Assembly (NCBI GenBank): GCA_036023115.1
Contig: JAYKKT010000036.1
Coordinates: forward strand, 6,101,501-6,165,500
Length of the DNA stretch: 64,000 bases
From: Brasenia schreberi
Taxonomy: Eukaryota; Streptophyta; Magnoliopsida; Nymphaeales; Cabombaceae
Direction: 5' to 3'
A model generated the notes under the pieces. That model made no database searches. It had not been told where the DNA came from and saw only the letters and a program-made list of their open reading frames with translations. This document shows, piece after piece, positions 1 to 12,000 of the stretch. Every line of letters begins with the position of its first letter. Position 1 is the first letter of the stretch. The position numbers were made by a program, and so were the translations under genes.

Positions 1-713
1 TCCTTGCATTCATTATGGTTTTTCACAATTGCAGGAAGAATGGAAACTTATCTGTATTTTGCTGCTTGCAATCCAATAGGTACTGAAAAGTCTGGAAGAT
101 GGTGGCCTTTGATTCATGTGAAGTACTGGCGAAATGTGTTGGTTCCAATGGAAGTAATATCTTGGTTAGTAATATAAATAATTTCTACAATGCGCCAAAT
201 CTGTTCAAATAGATCTGAGATTTGATTAGTGATTAGTCGATCTTTGCAAATACATGCTTAAATAAGAATCCTTTGCGTTTGCGGTCTGTGTAAGTTAGTT
301 CTCTAGTTTGTTTCTGGTTTTCCCTTAAAATGCTATCCAGATCTGGAGGAATTGGGTATGGACATGCATGTGGAAATGGTTCTGATACTCTGTCAACTCA
401 ATAAACCTGTAATTGACCCGATTTGGATTCTCCAATTCCATTAGCAACATTTTTAGGCTCCTCGATTATGCCACTTAGAATGAAGCTATGAATACTTGGG
501 TCGATCATTTGCTAATTGAAGCAAGAGGTGATATTATTTTTTCATGCTTTAGCTAAACAGAGGAAAATAGGTATCATCTTTCCAAATGCAAAACAGCTGG
601 CGTTTCCATTTATATTATAAGTTTAATTACAAGAATCTCTCATATTTTCTCTTTGTGTAAATAAAGTCAATAGAACATGTTACAGTACATCGAGTTAATT
701 ACGTACGCATTAA
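1..713. other. no gene recognised (left edge)
   Basis: AT-rich sequence without a convincing coding region. A pyrimidine tract ending in GCAG at 31-34 would serve as a 3' splice site and is followed by an open stretch to about 170, so an exon of an unidentified gene could start near 35. I could not match its translation to any family. Confidence 0.3.
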
Positions 714-785
714 ACTTTGTCATGCTATCTTTTCATCCCCACTAACGACCACTTTGTCATGCTATCTTTTCATCCCCACTAACGA
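714..785. repeat. 37-bp tandem duplication
   Basis: The unit beginning ACTTTGTCATGCTATC occurs at 714 and again at 751; the second copy matches for 35 bases. It lies at the downstream end of the gag fragment that follows and may mark where the retrotransposon was cut off. Confidence 0.85.
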
Positions 786-1197
786 TCGCTCTGTCCAGAG
801 TCGTGCAACGTGGTTCGAGGGCTTCAAGCCTTTCATGTATGAATGTGTTGTTCCCATCGCGGTTGGCATTGTGGATAGTAAGATCTTCAACCCTTTTTTC
901 TAGATTCGTTAAGGTTTCACTCCCGTTCTTCTTGAAGATGTTGATGGTGTCACACATCATGTCGGACTCTTGTTTGATGAAGTTTTTGATGTGGTGGATA
1001 TCTTCTCTTAAAGTCTCGAGACTAGAATCGCAATTGGCTACGTTCGCTTTCACTTTACGTAGCCGACTTTCGATCGTGGCTTTATCGGCCGAGCGTTCTT
1101 GCTTGCGTCCCTTCTCCGTTTTAGGGTGTGTTTGATCCATAGGCGACACGATTCCTGTTGAAGCCTTTGGGTCCATCTCAGTTGTGCTGAAAGACAC
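757..1197 (-). pseudogene. LTR-retrotransposon gag N-terminal fragment
   Basis: Open frame of 146 residues on the minus strand. It starts 20-30 bases downstream of a primer-binding site and an LTR, where gag begins in plant LTR retrotransposons. The protein is hydrophilic and rich in Lys/Glu, with heptad-like Leu/Ile/Val spacing over residues 45-130 that suggests a coiled coil, as in the first part of many plant gag proteins. No zinc knuckle, protease or reverse transcriptase follows; the frame ends in the 37-bp tandem repeat. The placement is firm, but the superfamily (Gypsy-like or non-autonomous) cannot be decided from this stub. Confidence 0.6.
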
Positions 1198-1215
1198 TGA
1201 GGTGGGATCGTTACA

Positions 1216-1229
1216 ACTCTGATACTAGA
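1216..1229 (-). other. primer-binding site (initiator-Met tRNA type)
   Basis: On the minus strand this reads TAGTATCAGAGTT, one base away from the usual plant TGGTATCAGAG site complementary to initiator-Met tRNA. It lies four bases after the end of the LTR and just before the gag ATG. Confidence 0.7.
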
Positions 1230-1232
1230 GTT

Positions 1233-1608
1233 GTCACGCTTTGATCGTAGAAAGAGTTGATGAAGCCCGCAACGTAACCGACACCCAACCTCAGAGTTGG
1301 ATAAGGCTTAGCAGATTTTTCCTAAAGAGTGAGGATAGCACAACGGTACCAACACAGAACGTGAGTGTCCGTTCCGAGTAGAAGGTTTGATTGAGTCCTT
1401 GGTATTCGAAGACTCACACAACGCAAGAGAGCAAAGTGTGCACAAAGCTTCAAAGCAGAAATTTGATTGATAGCATAAAAGAGATTGCGTGGTCCCAAAG
1501 TTCCCAACACGCAACAATATTCGAGACTCTTCCCTCAAAGAGGGTTTATTACAAGAAAGCCCAGGGGCCCACTACACTTAACGTCGAATAATGTTCTTAA
1601 GTTCAACA
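1233..1608 (-). mobile_element. 5' LTR of the gag-bearing retrotransposon
   Basis: On the minus strand the segment begins TGTTGAACTTAAG and ends GCGTGACA, directly upstream of the primer-binding site, giving TG...CA ends and about 376 bp. It contains an AATAAACCC element followed by a short CCCTC...GAGGG hairpin. No partner LTR is seen in the window, so the element is truncated. Confidence 0.6.
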
Positions 1609-1966
1609 TCTGTTCTTCTCAACTGTGGCTAGTCTAGTTTGTAATTCTTCTGGTATCCCGACTTATTCCCAGCTTTACCATGTCAAGTCTGTTATTTGCA
1701 TCGGCTCTTCTGGGTGGATTTATCTAAAGAGTGGAGTCACCAAACTGGGATATACAAATAAGCTTATTACAAATATTCAGAACTTAAATGCCACCAGTCA
1801 TACATCACGATATGAAGATGTCTCGAAATGAACTCTTCAGCTCCTTCCATGACTTGAACTGTGATAACTACTGACCCAGCTTACTGTTCCTGACGCTTTT
1901 ATGTGGTAGTGCTGCACATTATTGAAACTTGGACCATAATGAGATGGTTTTCCTGTTATCCTCTAG
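1609..1966. other. no gene recognised
   Basis: Stretch between the LTR and the TNL fossil with only short unsupported open frames. It ends in CTCTAG, a plausible 3' splice site for the exon remnant that starts at 1967. Confidence 0.3.
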
Positions 1967-3310
1967 GGAACACAGAATGTGGAAGGTGTCAGTCTTAATT
2001 TGGAAGTTGGAAGAGAAACCCGTTTATGCACATGCTTTTACAGCAATGTCAAAACTTAGACTGCTTCACGTTAACTAAGCCATTTTCCATCGCGAGTTCT
2101 TGCACCTCTCTAAAAGTCAACTGATTAGGATGGGAAGGTTGTCCATTCAGGTCACTGCTACATGACTTTAATCTTCAGAAAATTGTTGTCCTTGACCTAT
2201 CTGAGCATGATTACTACAGAGCTGAATAGACAAGAAATCATGACGTGTTCAATCAGCTACCCGACCACAAGGTTAGTTGCAGATGCAAACTCTTTCATTT
2301 CTTGTTCGTTTATGTTTTTGGATCACGTGTTTCTTATAGAAAGAAAATGGTTGGTTTGACAGATTGAAGGTCCTTGATCTCAATACCTGTAGAAATCTCA
2401 ATGCAACTCCTGAATTTTCCACTCTCCTTCCTGGTGAAACTGATACTGGACGACTATCCCTGCTTCACTAAATTCGACTAATCTACTGGGCATCTTAACA
2501 ATTAGTTTTCTTGAGTATCTAACATTTTAGTTCGTTAAGTGGCTATCTGAGAATATTTGTCAGTTGGCTTCTCTTGCATTCATTTTTGTGACATGGTGCT
2601 TCAAACTTTCTGCACTGCCTCAACTGTTGGGGAACATGAATCACTAAAGGAGCTCAATTTATCTGGCACTGGAATAAAAAGAATCTCAAACACAATTAAG
2701 GACCTAACAAACCCCAAATGCTTCATGTTTTACACTGTGAGTCGCTTTCCAGTCTACCTGTTCGGATTGGTGCTGTAGTAAACCTAAAACACCTATATGT
2801 CGGTGGTGGCATTAAAAGTTTAACCAGTTCCATCGGATTATTGGAAAAGCTTGAGGTACTGGAGGTATGTCGTTGCAAAAATCTTGGAACTGTACCTGCC
2901 TCCCTGACGCAATTCTGCCGTCTTGAAGTATTGCCTGTCAATAATAAGACTGGGATCCGGGCAATTCCCTACATCTGGAGTCTTGCAAGTTTTTAACACT
3001 CTAGATTTGAGAGACAATGAGGAGCTCACTTCGAAGCCATCTAGTTTCACTCTCCTTCAATGGAAGAACAAGGTTGCTCTTATTCTCATTTCCTTGTTGA
3101 TGAAATTCCTAGTGATTATTGGAGAACTTTCATGGTTCAATCCTTGTACTTGATTTGCTGCCATATGAGCGGCCTACCAACAATTGTGTGGAGCAGTCTT
3201 ACCGGACTCGAGGAACTTATGTTGAACTTCTGTATTGGACTTCGTTCGTCTTGGCTCTTTGATTCTTCCTATTGTGAATCTCTGGTAACAAACTCAGGCA
3301 TCTCTAGATG
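1967..3310 (+). pseudogene. decayed TIR-NBS-LRR resistance gene, LRR part
   Basis: Plant TNL proteins detect pathogen effectors in the cell; this is a dead piece of one. After a splice-acceptor-like CTCTAG the translation reads GTQNVEGVSLNLEV, the typical opening of a TNL post-NB exon. A frameshift then leads into AHAFTAMSKLRLLHVN (about 2023-2075), WEGCPFRSLLHDFNLQK and VVLDLS (2130-2205), LKVLDLNTCRNLNATPEFS (2365-2425), KELNLSGTGIKRIS (2648-2690), then further repeats with GLLEKLEVLEVCRCKNL (2838-2890), LQVFNTLDLRDNEEL and GLEELMLNFC up to about 3240. Stops and frameshifts fall between the repeats. No TIR or NB-ARC sequence is visible upstream. Confidence 0.8.
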
Positions 3311-4717
3311 AAAAAATTTAAAGGAATTTCAAATAATAAAATTGAGGAACCTGGTTGACGTTCATGGCCTTAAGGACCTGAAATTTTTGGAGTTATTTGC
3401 ATATTGAGAGTTGTGACAACTGTTCTAGTGGTTTTAAATTAGTGTATGCAAGGTAACTTGTTATGTTAGTTTTGTAATTTGTCGTGGCACCACCACGTAT
3501 CCAAGTCAACTTACTATGTTAGTTTTTACACAAATGTAGTAATTTACTTGAAACTTTTGTGATTACTGTTTTTTTCTTTTTCCTGTTTCAACGGGGAGGC
3601 TGAAGGCAGGCGAATTCAGGCCATACCTCTGGTGGAGTCGATAGCTCTGCTGGTGGGCTAAGGCCCTGACTATTCTGTAACTATTGTTTAGTTGCATTGT
3701 GTTTTCATGCTTCTTGATTCATGCTAATTTTGACTTTTGAGACAGGTTCCTGAGATGAGCAAATTCATGGAGTTGCGATTCAGTGGAACTCTTACCAATG
3801 CAATGGGTTCAACGAGGGTCCACAAGTAAATGGCCATACTTTTATGGTCTTATTTCTTTTTTAACATTTTTACAGTATAGTTTCTCGTATCTTTTTAGGA
3901 GAGCTTGTTTTTAGTGTTTTTCTATGTATTCAAACTATTTAAAGTGATTTTGTTTTATTTTATAATATCACTTATAATTTGTTTCTATTAACCTCATTAT
4001 GTATATGGTTTTTTCTTGTGTGATTACTCATCCATCTCATAATCTTTATTTTTGTTATACACATCTTTTATACATATTGATGATTAATCGTCTACCACTT
4101 AAACTATAAAACATAGCAGGTCTAATTGTTGAAACAAACAAAATAAAGATATTTCAACCATAAAATGATTATTAATGAAATGTCAAAAGGCAAAAATGGT
4201 CGAAGGAACTCAAGGTACACATTTTTGTTCTTATGAGACTACAACATGAGCCTTTTGTCTAGATTTCGTAAACCATTAGTTCCTATTTCATCCTTTTGAT
4301 TACTGCAACCAAAACCAAGCCGTCTCTCACACAGTGTGGGCTTGAGTATGTGGATTATTTTTGGGCATTGGGTTTGATCACGAGTCATATTAGTAGTTAG
4401 CTTATAAGCAAGATTATAGTGAGGATTCATCTTCGTCTTGTCTAATTTTTGACAACTACCCATTTGGGCCCTAATTTCAAAATGTTCAAATACCTTTGAA
4501 TTAGAACAATTCCATCACGTGCCAAATTTCGGTTCCGAGAAATCTATATATCATAAAGGAAGCCATCAGCGTCCAAGTTATTTAAAATAAAAAGTAACAA
4601 TAATATGGCGTATTAGGAGAGTCAAAATTGGCGAGACCATTATTTTGTCCTTTGTGTCTTAATGGGCATACAACACCAAGTGCATTCCTTATCTTTGACT
4701 TTAAAATGTAAAGGATG
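3311..4717. other. no gene recognised
   Basis: AT-rich non-coding stretch. A short open segment after an ACAG acceptor near 3745 (MSKFMELRFSGTLTNAMGS) could be a last scrap of the resistance gene but has no diagnostic motif. Confidence 0.3.
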
Positions 4718-4905
4718 ACCCAGACAGAACCGGTCCGACCATTCCAACCAAAACTGAATCGGGTCAGGTTGACCGTTCGGTTTGGTTCTCATTTTACCTC
4801 TAATGAAACCATGATCGACTTGAAATCGGAACAGGTGGTTTCAAAGTGTCGGTTCTATTTTACTTTTTTCAAAATTTAAATTTCTTTACTGGTTGTTGTA
4901 GTCAA

Positions 4906-7900
4906 ACTACGCTCATGTAAGGGATCACCCTTGCATAGCCGATCCCAAGCCTCGATAAAGGAGGAGGGTTGTGTTAGGCTTCCGACAACCAACGTAAAAC
5001 TTTGTCAGACTTTTATACCATGAATTACACAAATTATGAGCATTGTGTTCGAGCATCCCTGCCTAGCGATACGCTGTAAAGCCCGAATGCAGTGAAAAGT
5101 AAGAAGTACATTTTTGCCAGATATAGTGAATCAATTGTAGAGAGGGTTCCCACATCATGGATGAGTGTGGGTAAGGAAGTTAGTCCCGCTACATTGTCGC
5201 CCGAATGTAGTGAATAAATTATTAAGAGGGTCTCCACATTTTCAATATGAACGGATGCGGGGGTAAGGAAGCTAGTCCTAGAAAATAAGATTCATATTGG
5301 TTCTTGGAATATCGGAACTTTGTCCGGTAAGCTAATGAAGGTGGTAGATACTATGATTCGGAGAAAGATTCATATTCTATGTTTAAAAGAGACAGTGGAT
5401 TTAAGAAAAAGGAAAGGAGATTGAGAATATAGGTTTTAAATTATGATACTCAGGTAAGGAAAAGGTTCAAAACGGAGTTGGTATTATCATAAATAAAGAT
5501 TTAAAAGATAGTGTAGTAGACATACAACGATATGATGACCAAATTATGATGTTGAAATTAGTGTTAGGAGCAGAAGTTTTGAATATAGTTTGTGCTTACA
5601 CACCCTAAGTAGGACTAGAAGATAGTATAAAAACAACTTTTTTAAAACCGTTAGATAAGGTGATTCAAAGAATTCCACAAAGGGAGATGTTTTGTTTAGG
5701 AGGAGACTTAAATGGACATGTCGGTAAATAGGCATTAGGATATGAAGGTATTGATGTAAACTTTGGTTTTGGGATATAAATGAGGAAGGTAGGAAGATTT
5801 TAAATTTTGCTATGGCATTTGATCTCTTTATAGTCAATACAATCTTCAAAAAACGAGATAAACATTTTATTACTTATAAGAGTGGCTTATCACAAACACA
5901 AATTGATTACTTTATTTATAGAAAAAAAAGATAGAGCGTGTTATAAAGATTGCAAGGTAATTCTAGGAGAAAGCTTAACCACCCAACATCGACTTTTAGT
6001 TATAAATTTACAAATAAAAAAATAGACAAAGAAGAAAAGAGTGCATCGAGCTATTTGGACTAAATGGTGGAACCTCAAAAGCGAGAAAAAAGATATATTT
6101 AAACAGAAAGTCCTTCAAGGACATGCTTGAAATTATGTTGGTATACCTTGTGATATGTGGAACAATATGACTATACGTATTAGGAAAGTGACGAAAGATG
6201 TGTTAAGTGAATCTAAGGGAGGTATACCAACACAAAAAGAAGCCTGGTGGTGGAGTGAAGTAGTGCAAAATAAAATCAAGTCAAAGAGGACATGTTACAA
6301 ATTATATTATACTAAGAAAACAAGAAAAGCGAAAAAGGCTGTCAGTAAAGCAAAAACTAAAATTTGAGAAGATTTATATAAAAACTCAACTTAAAAGAAG
6401 GTGAAAGAGATATTTTTAGGATAGCTAAAGATCTTAATTCTATTAGATGTATAAAAAACAAGGATGAAAAAATTCTAGTGGCAAATGATGATATAAGAAA
6501 TAGATGAAAAAACTATTTTTATAAGCTTTTTAATGAAAATAAAGATGTTAGTATTAGCTTAGGAGAGGTTGCTAAATCAAAAAAGTATATAAACTACAAT
6601 TTCTACCGACGTATTTAAAAGAATAAAGTCAAAGAGGCTCATAAACATATGAAGGGTGGTAAATCGGTAGGACCATATAATATTCCTATAGAAGTTTGGA
6701 AAATTCTACGAGAAACAAGAATCACTTGGTTCACAAGACTATTTAATGAAATATGCAGAAACCAAAAGATGCCCAAAGAATGGAGAGTGAGTACACTTGT
6801 ACCCATATATAAGAACAAGAGAGACATTAAGAATTGTGTGAATTATCGGGAAATTGAATGAAATAATTATCAAACATAGGTTAAGACAAGTATCGAGTAA
6901 AACAGAGAACCAATTTGGATTCATACCAAGTAGATCTACTATTGAAGCGATTCACCTTTTGAGACGTCTTAAGAAACATTTTAGAGCAAAAACTAAAGAC
7001 CTTCATATGATATTTATTGATCTAAAAAAACTTACGATAGGGTACCGGGGGCGGTTTTTTGGAGACCTTAGAAAAAAGAGGTATCCCATTGACATACATA
7101 AACCTTATAAGAGACATGTACGATGTGTGATGACTAATGAAGGAATGACAAACTTCTTTGAAGTTAATATTGGGTTACATAAAGGATCAACTTTAGGTTC
7201 ATACTTATTTATAATGGTGATTGATGAGTTAACAAAACATATTCAAGATGAAGTACATTGGTGTATGTTATTTGCAGATGACATTGTGTTAGTGGAAGAG
7301 TTTAAGAAAAAAGTTAATAGAAAATTGAAAATATAGAGAAAAATATTAGAAAGTAAAGGCTTCCAACTTAGTAGAACAAAGACAAAATATATGGAATGTA
7401 AGTTTGATCATTTGGTTATTTAAGAAGACTTAGAAATTAAAATTGCCACACATTACATCCCCAAAGGAAAATTTTAAATACTTAGGGTCAATTTTTCAAA
7501 GTGATGGTAGAATTGATGGAGATGTTACTAATAAAATTAATGTTGGTTGGTTAAAATAGAGAGGAACATCAGTTATTCTTTGTGATAAGAAGATATCATT
7601 AAAGTTAAAAGGTAAATATTATAGAGCAACAATTAGACCTGCCATGTTTTATGGTTCTGAGTGTTGGGCAGTTAATCATCAACACGTGCAAAAGATGTTT
7701 ATGATAGAAATAAAGATGTTGAGATGGATGAGTGGTCATACAAGAAAAGACCATATACATAATGAGGTTATTAGAAACAAATTAGGAGTGACACCAATAG
7801 AGGATAAAATTAGAGAATATCATTTACGATGGTTTGGACATATAGAAAGAAGATCAAAAGAATAACCTATAAGAAGGTATGAAATACTAAAATTTGAAAG

Positions 7901-8072
7901 TGTAGGTAGAGGACAACCACAAAAGTGTTGGAAAGAAACAATTAAAAATGAACTAGATTATTGTGAGTTAAATGCTAACATGGCACGTGATAGGGCTATG
8001 TGGAAACAAAGAATCTATGTAGCCGACCTTGTCTAGTATGGGAAAATGCTTAATTATTGTTGTTGTTGTTTT
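4906..8072 (+). mobile_element. RTE-type LINE, copy A (full length, dead)
   Basis: Non-LTR retrotransposon of the RTE type: one ORF encoding an apurinic-like endonuclease followed by reverse transcriptase, no ORF1, about 3.17 kb. It starts ACTACGCTCATGTAAGGG, a start shared with the copies at 21334 (minus), 26981 and 40880. It ends with the simple tail ATTATTGTTGTTGTTG. Endonuclease remnants lie at 5290-5950 (GGDLNGHVG near 5700) and the RT at 6649-7336 with the catalytic FADD at 7271-7282. The C-terminal HTRKDHIHNEVIRNKLGV segment is at 7735-7790. Many stops and frameshifts. Flanked by an imperfect target duplication, TGGTTGTTGTAGTCAA (4890-4905) and TGGTTTCTGGAGTCAA (8073-8088), 13 of 16 matching. 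Confidence 0.9.
5124..5279 (+). repeat. imperfect tandem units in the LINE 5' leader
   Basis: Two related units, 5124-5187 and 5208-5279, each run from TAGTGAA through AGAGGGT(T/C)(C/T)CCACAT to GTAAGGAAG(T/C)TAGTCC. The same arrangement is present in the copy starting at 40880 and, worn, in those at 26981 and 21334. Repeated 5' monomers carry promoter activity in some other LINEs; a promoter role here is inference. Confidence 0.6.
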
Positions 8073-8194
8073 TGGTTTCTGGAGTCAAATCGAAACTGTT
8101 TAGGAATCGATGATTCTAAACCATAACTAGAATCAATTTGGGACTAATGCAGTTATTGTTCGAGGTTCTCAAGTAACTAGAATCAGTCATGTCT

Positions 8195-8658
8195 AAGATG
8201 ACGATGGTCCACTCTAGCATCTTTGAGAGCAATTCCATAAGCAAAGATACAAAATGAAACTAGAAGTGATACATGTACACTTAATTTGTTTGTGACACCC
8301 CAATTTGTTTGATAATTGGCGAGATTTTTAAGATTACACTCATGTATTCTTCGACTGTGAGGAGAGGAGAGGGAAATTGAAGAAAGCAACGACACAAAAT
8401 AGAAGAAACTGGAGTATTTTTAGGAAATTTCAAAATTGAGTGAGGTGAGGAGAGGGAAATTGTTGTAGGGGTACTTTTAGTATTTTTTAAATTAGGAGTG
8501 CGTGGATAGTAATTGGTGATGAAACATATCACTTTTGGTGGAAGGTAGCCTGTTCTTTGTGCCTCTTCCATTATCAATTCAAACAATGAATGACATTATG
8601 ACGACTTCTGTGCAGTTCTAAAGCCGACCCAAGGAAGACAATGCAATAATGAACCTCT
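8195..8658. other. no gene; short direct repeat
   Basis: Non-coding. A purine-rich word, GTGAGGAGAGGAGAGGGAAA near 8357, recurs with one change near 8439. Confidence 0.4.
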
Positions 8659-9068
8659 TGTAGCAACTACAAACCAAAAAGTAAAGGAGAAGGAGGAAGA
8701 AGAAAAATAGAGCGAACGGTTACTCATAGAGGTTTTTCACGGGAAGAACTCTTTCTATTTTCTGTATATTTCTTTGTATTCGTTTATTTATTCTCTATAT
8801 GTACTTGACTTTTCCTCTTTTTGTGTTTTCCTCTCTTAGTTTTTGTTAAAGCCTTTTCATGTATATTCGAGAGATTTTCGTATCTTTTATAAAAACAAAA
8901 AGTTTCTTCTTTTGAAGATTATCTTTTTAAAAGAAAACTCATGAAATTCAGAAAGATGACCCTTCTAACTGCATTTCATGGTTGCTGTTATTGGGGCCGA
9001 AAGTGGCCACCAAGAACTTATATTTTCTACTTGGCCACTTCAATCAATTTATAATACATTAGTTTTTA
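8659..9068 (-). mobile_element. candidate divergent 3' LTR of copia interior 1
   Basis: It lies where the 3' LTR of the minus-strand copia interior at 9069-12497 should be and has about the same length as the LTR at 12498-12883. Read on the minus strand it shares a collinear but weak pattern with that LTR: GTGGCCA, then AATAACAG, then CATG(A/G)AAT, and an end near GTAGTTGCTACA. A purine stretch, AAATAGTGGGAATAA, lies upstream at about 9069-9084. The similarity is low, so this could be an unrelated sequence. Confidence 0.35.
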
Positions 9069-12000
9069 TTCCCACTATTTATAGGTTTTCCTAGGATGTA
9101 CCATTTTCTAATTGTAAGTAAATCACAACTCTTTCCTATTATGAGGTTTTTCTATAATCAATATGTTTTCCCTACATAACAATCAACAAAGTATATTTCT
9201 ATACTCAAACTCTAGGCATATCTCAAACCCATGTGCATTACATGTTTAGCAACAAGATCTTCTGAGATGCCTTTAGTCAAAGGTCATAACATATCATTAG
9301 TTGTCATATAAGATATAGATATCTCATTTCTTTTAAACATATTATAAACATAGTGATATTTAACCATTATATGTTTGCTTCTTTAACTATCTACTCCACT
9401 CTTAATAAGAATAAAAGATGCATTGTTGTCACAATAAATGACAACATGCTTGTTGACTATGTCCAACATGAGATCACGTATGAAGCGGTTTATCCAAAGT
9501 ACACTCATTGTATCCATACTACAAGCAATATACTCAAATTCTTGTATGTGTAATGCTACATAACCCTATTTCTTCTAAGCTCAATAAACACCACCACCTC
9601 CAAATAAGAATATTTGATCGGAGGTTGACTTGTTGTCATCTTTGTTCCTAATAAAGTTAGTATTTGAGTATCTTATAACTTTTAGTTCATCAATTTGAAA
9701 ATAAAGTTTTAAGTTTTTTGTTCCTTAAAGATATCTTAGGATCCTTTTTACAATTATCCAATACTGCCATATACTTCATTTTGAACTTTGAGTTTAACCA
9801 TGACTCGGTTTCGATAATTATTTTATTGTCAATCTCAGTCAACAAGATGTCATCTAAATATAACGATAGAATAACAAAGTGGCTCTCACTGTTCCAACCA
9901 TATACATAATGGTGAAGTTCATTAGCCACAAACACAAGTTCTAAATCGACATTTTGAAAAGTCAAGTACCATTTATGAGGTGACTATTTAAGGCCATATA
10001 GGGATTTTTTTCAACCTATATACTTTATTTTTTTGGCCTTTAACAACATACCTTCTCGCTGTTGCATATATATATGATCTCACCTAAATAACCATTTAGA
10101 AAAATAGTTTTTATATCTAACTGATGTAAATCCAAATCATAATATGCATAAATAGTTAGAATTATCCTAATGGATACAAATTTCGTAACGGGAGAATATG
10201 TCTCTCTATAATATGTCACCCTCTTTTGCGAGAATCCCTTTGCAATCAACATTGCTTTAAATTTGTCAATTATTTCATTGACTCTATATTTCTTTTTCAG
10301 AACTCACTTACAACCTATGACTTTGCTTCCTCTCGACAAATCAATCAATTCTCACACTTGGTTCTTTTCAATAGATTCAATTTCTTTATCCATGTTTTTT
10401 TCCCAATCTGTTGATTTAGATGAGTTAATAATTTGCTAATATGTCAAGTTATCAATCAACTCATCTAAATCTATCTAATTGCACATTTTCTCAACAAGAT
10501 AAGTGTGATAATCTTTTAAATAGGACAAAGTGACCTTATGTCTTTTATGCTCACTTAAGGATTCAAATTGTTCATGATCATTTGGATTGAAATCCATGAG
10601 TTCAAATGATGATGGATCTAGATCAACTAGATAATCAACGCATTTATCATCATTTTGAAGGATGTCATTCTTAGTTTCCTCTAAGAATTCAACATCTTTA
10701 CTTTATATTAAATCATGGTCTTTGTGATAAAATTAATATCCCTCAGAACCTTTTGAGTATCAATTAAAATTTATCTCAAGGACCTGATGTCTAGTGTATC
10801 CCTAGACTAATAAAGGATCTTAACATGTGCAACATATCTCCACTGCCTCAGATGTCCACAGTTTGGTTTTCTTGCAAACTACAACTCATATGTTGTAGAG
10901 ATATATTCTTACATGATACTCTATTCAAAATATACACTATTATAGACAACGCTTCTCTCCAAAATATCCATGTAAAGAATAAAAAAAAACAGAAAACACT
11001 AACCAATCATGCTTTCCTAGAGTAACTTTCAAAGGTACAAATCTAACTTCAAACCCTTTCTTTATAAGAATAGACACAAATACTAAATTGTGCCTCATCG
11101 ATGACACAATTAATACATCAGTCAAAATAATAGGAGTGTCTCCTATTACCATTCTAAAAGAATCAACCAGTAGAACATCAATAAAATAATTATTTCTTAT
11201 ATACACTTGATGTTCTCTAGGCTTGTATTCCTTTAGGTCCGTTGCTCCCTCCTTGCTTTTTGAAATATGCTAGCTTGCTCTATAATCCATTCACCATCCA
11301 ACAACATAATGGTCCAAATATAAACACTGAAAATAACATAAATAATGTCTTACTTTTCCTTTGAGTTGCCTTGTTTAGAGTTGCCCTAAATTTTCTTTAA
11401 ATCGCACTAATTTCTCTTAAGTGTCAAATCTTGTCACAATTGAAGAACATTACATGAGAAACACATCTTGTGATTTATTAAAACTTTTACCAACATTTTA
11501 ATCAAAATTTCCAAATTTCTCTTTTATCTTGGTTGGTTTTTGAGCTGAATGCAAAATCATGTTGAGCTTTGAGTTACTTATCCTTTTTATTTTTGTTCAT
11601 ATTTTTTTCCTCAATAAGAAGTTTCAGCGAGAGCTTAGAAAGGGAGAAGTTAGGTTCCAACCTAAGGGTTGTGGTTACCATAATCTAAGAGGAGGGTAGA
11701 TTGCTGATGATTGTTGAAATCTGAATTGGGTCAGAAATTACAAAATTAGCTACTTCTAGATCCCTAGCCATAACAAGCATTTGGTTGATATGTTCAACCA
11801 CATTATCTCTTTCTTTCATTTTATTTGTATTATATTTTTGAAGGAGTAACTATACATGAAGTTTTGTTGTTGTATCATCTTTGATTGTTAAAATTGCTCC
11901 AATAAGTCTTTTGTAGTTTTAGAATCCTCAAATACTCTAAGGAGATTACCCATCATATAGGTAAGCATGATGATTTTGTATAAGGTGTCATCTTTGACGA

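Larger units (their letters stand above)
4718..8193. mobile_element. GGTTCC-rich inverted-repeat element, copy 1 (split by a LINE)
   Basis: The left half (4718-4889) and right half (8089-8193) are rich in GAACCGG/CCGGTTC words and are separated by a complete LINE. The right end reads CAGTCATGTC followed by TA at 8194-8195, matching the right ends of the other copies. The left end (CAGACAGAACCGGTCC) is more worn. No coding capacity. See the copies at 18184, 22440, 47687, 49399, 56584, 58820 and 60065. Confidence 0.6.
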
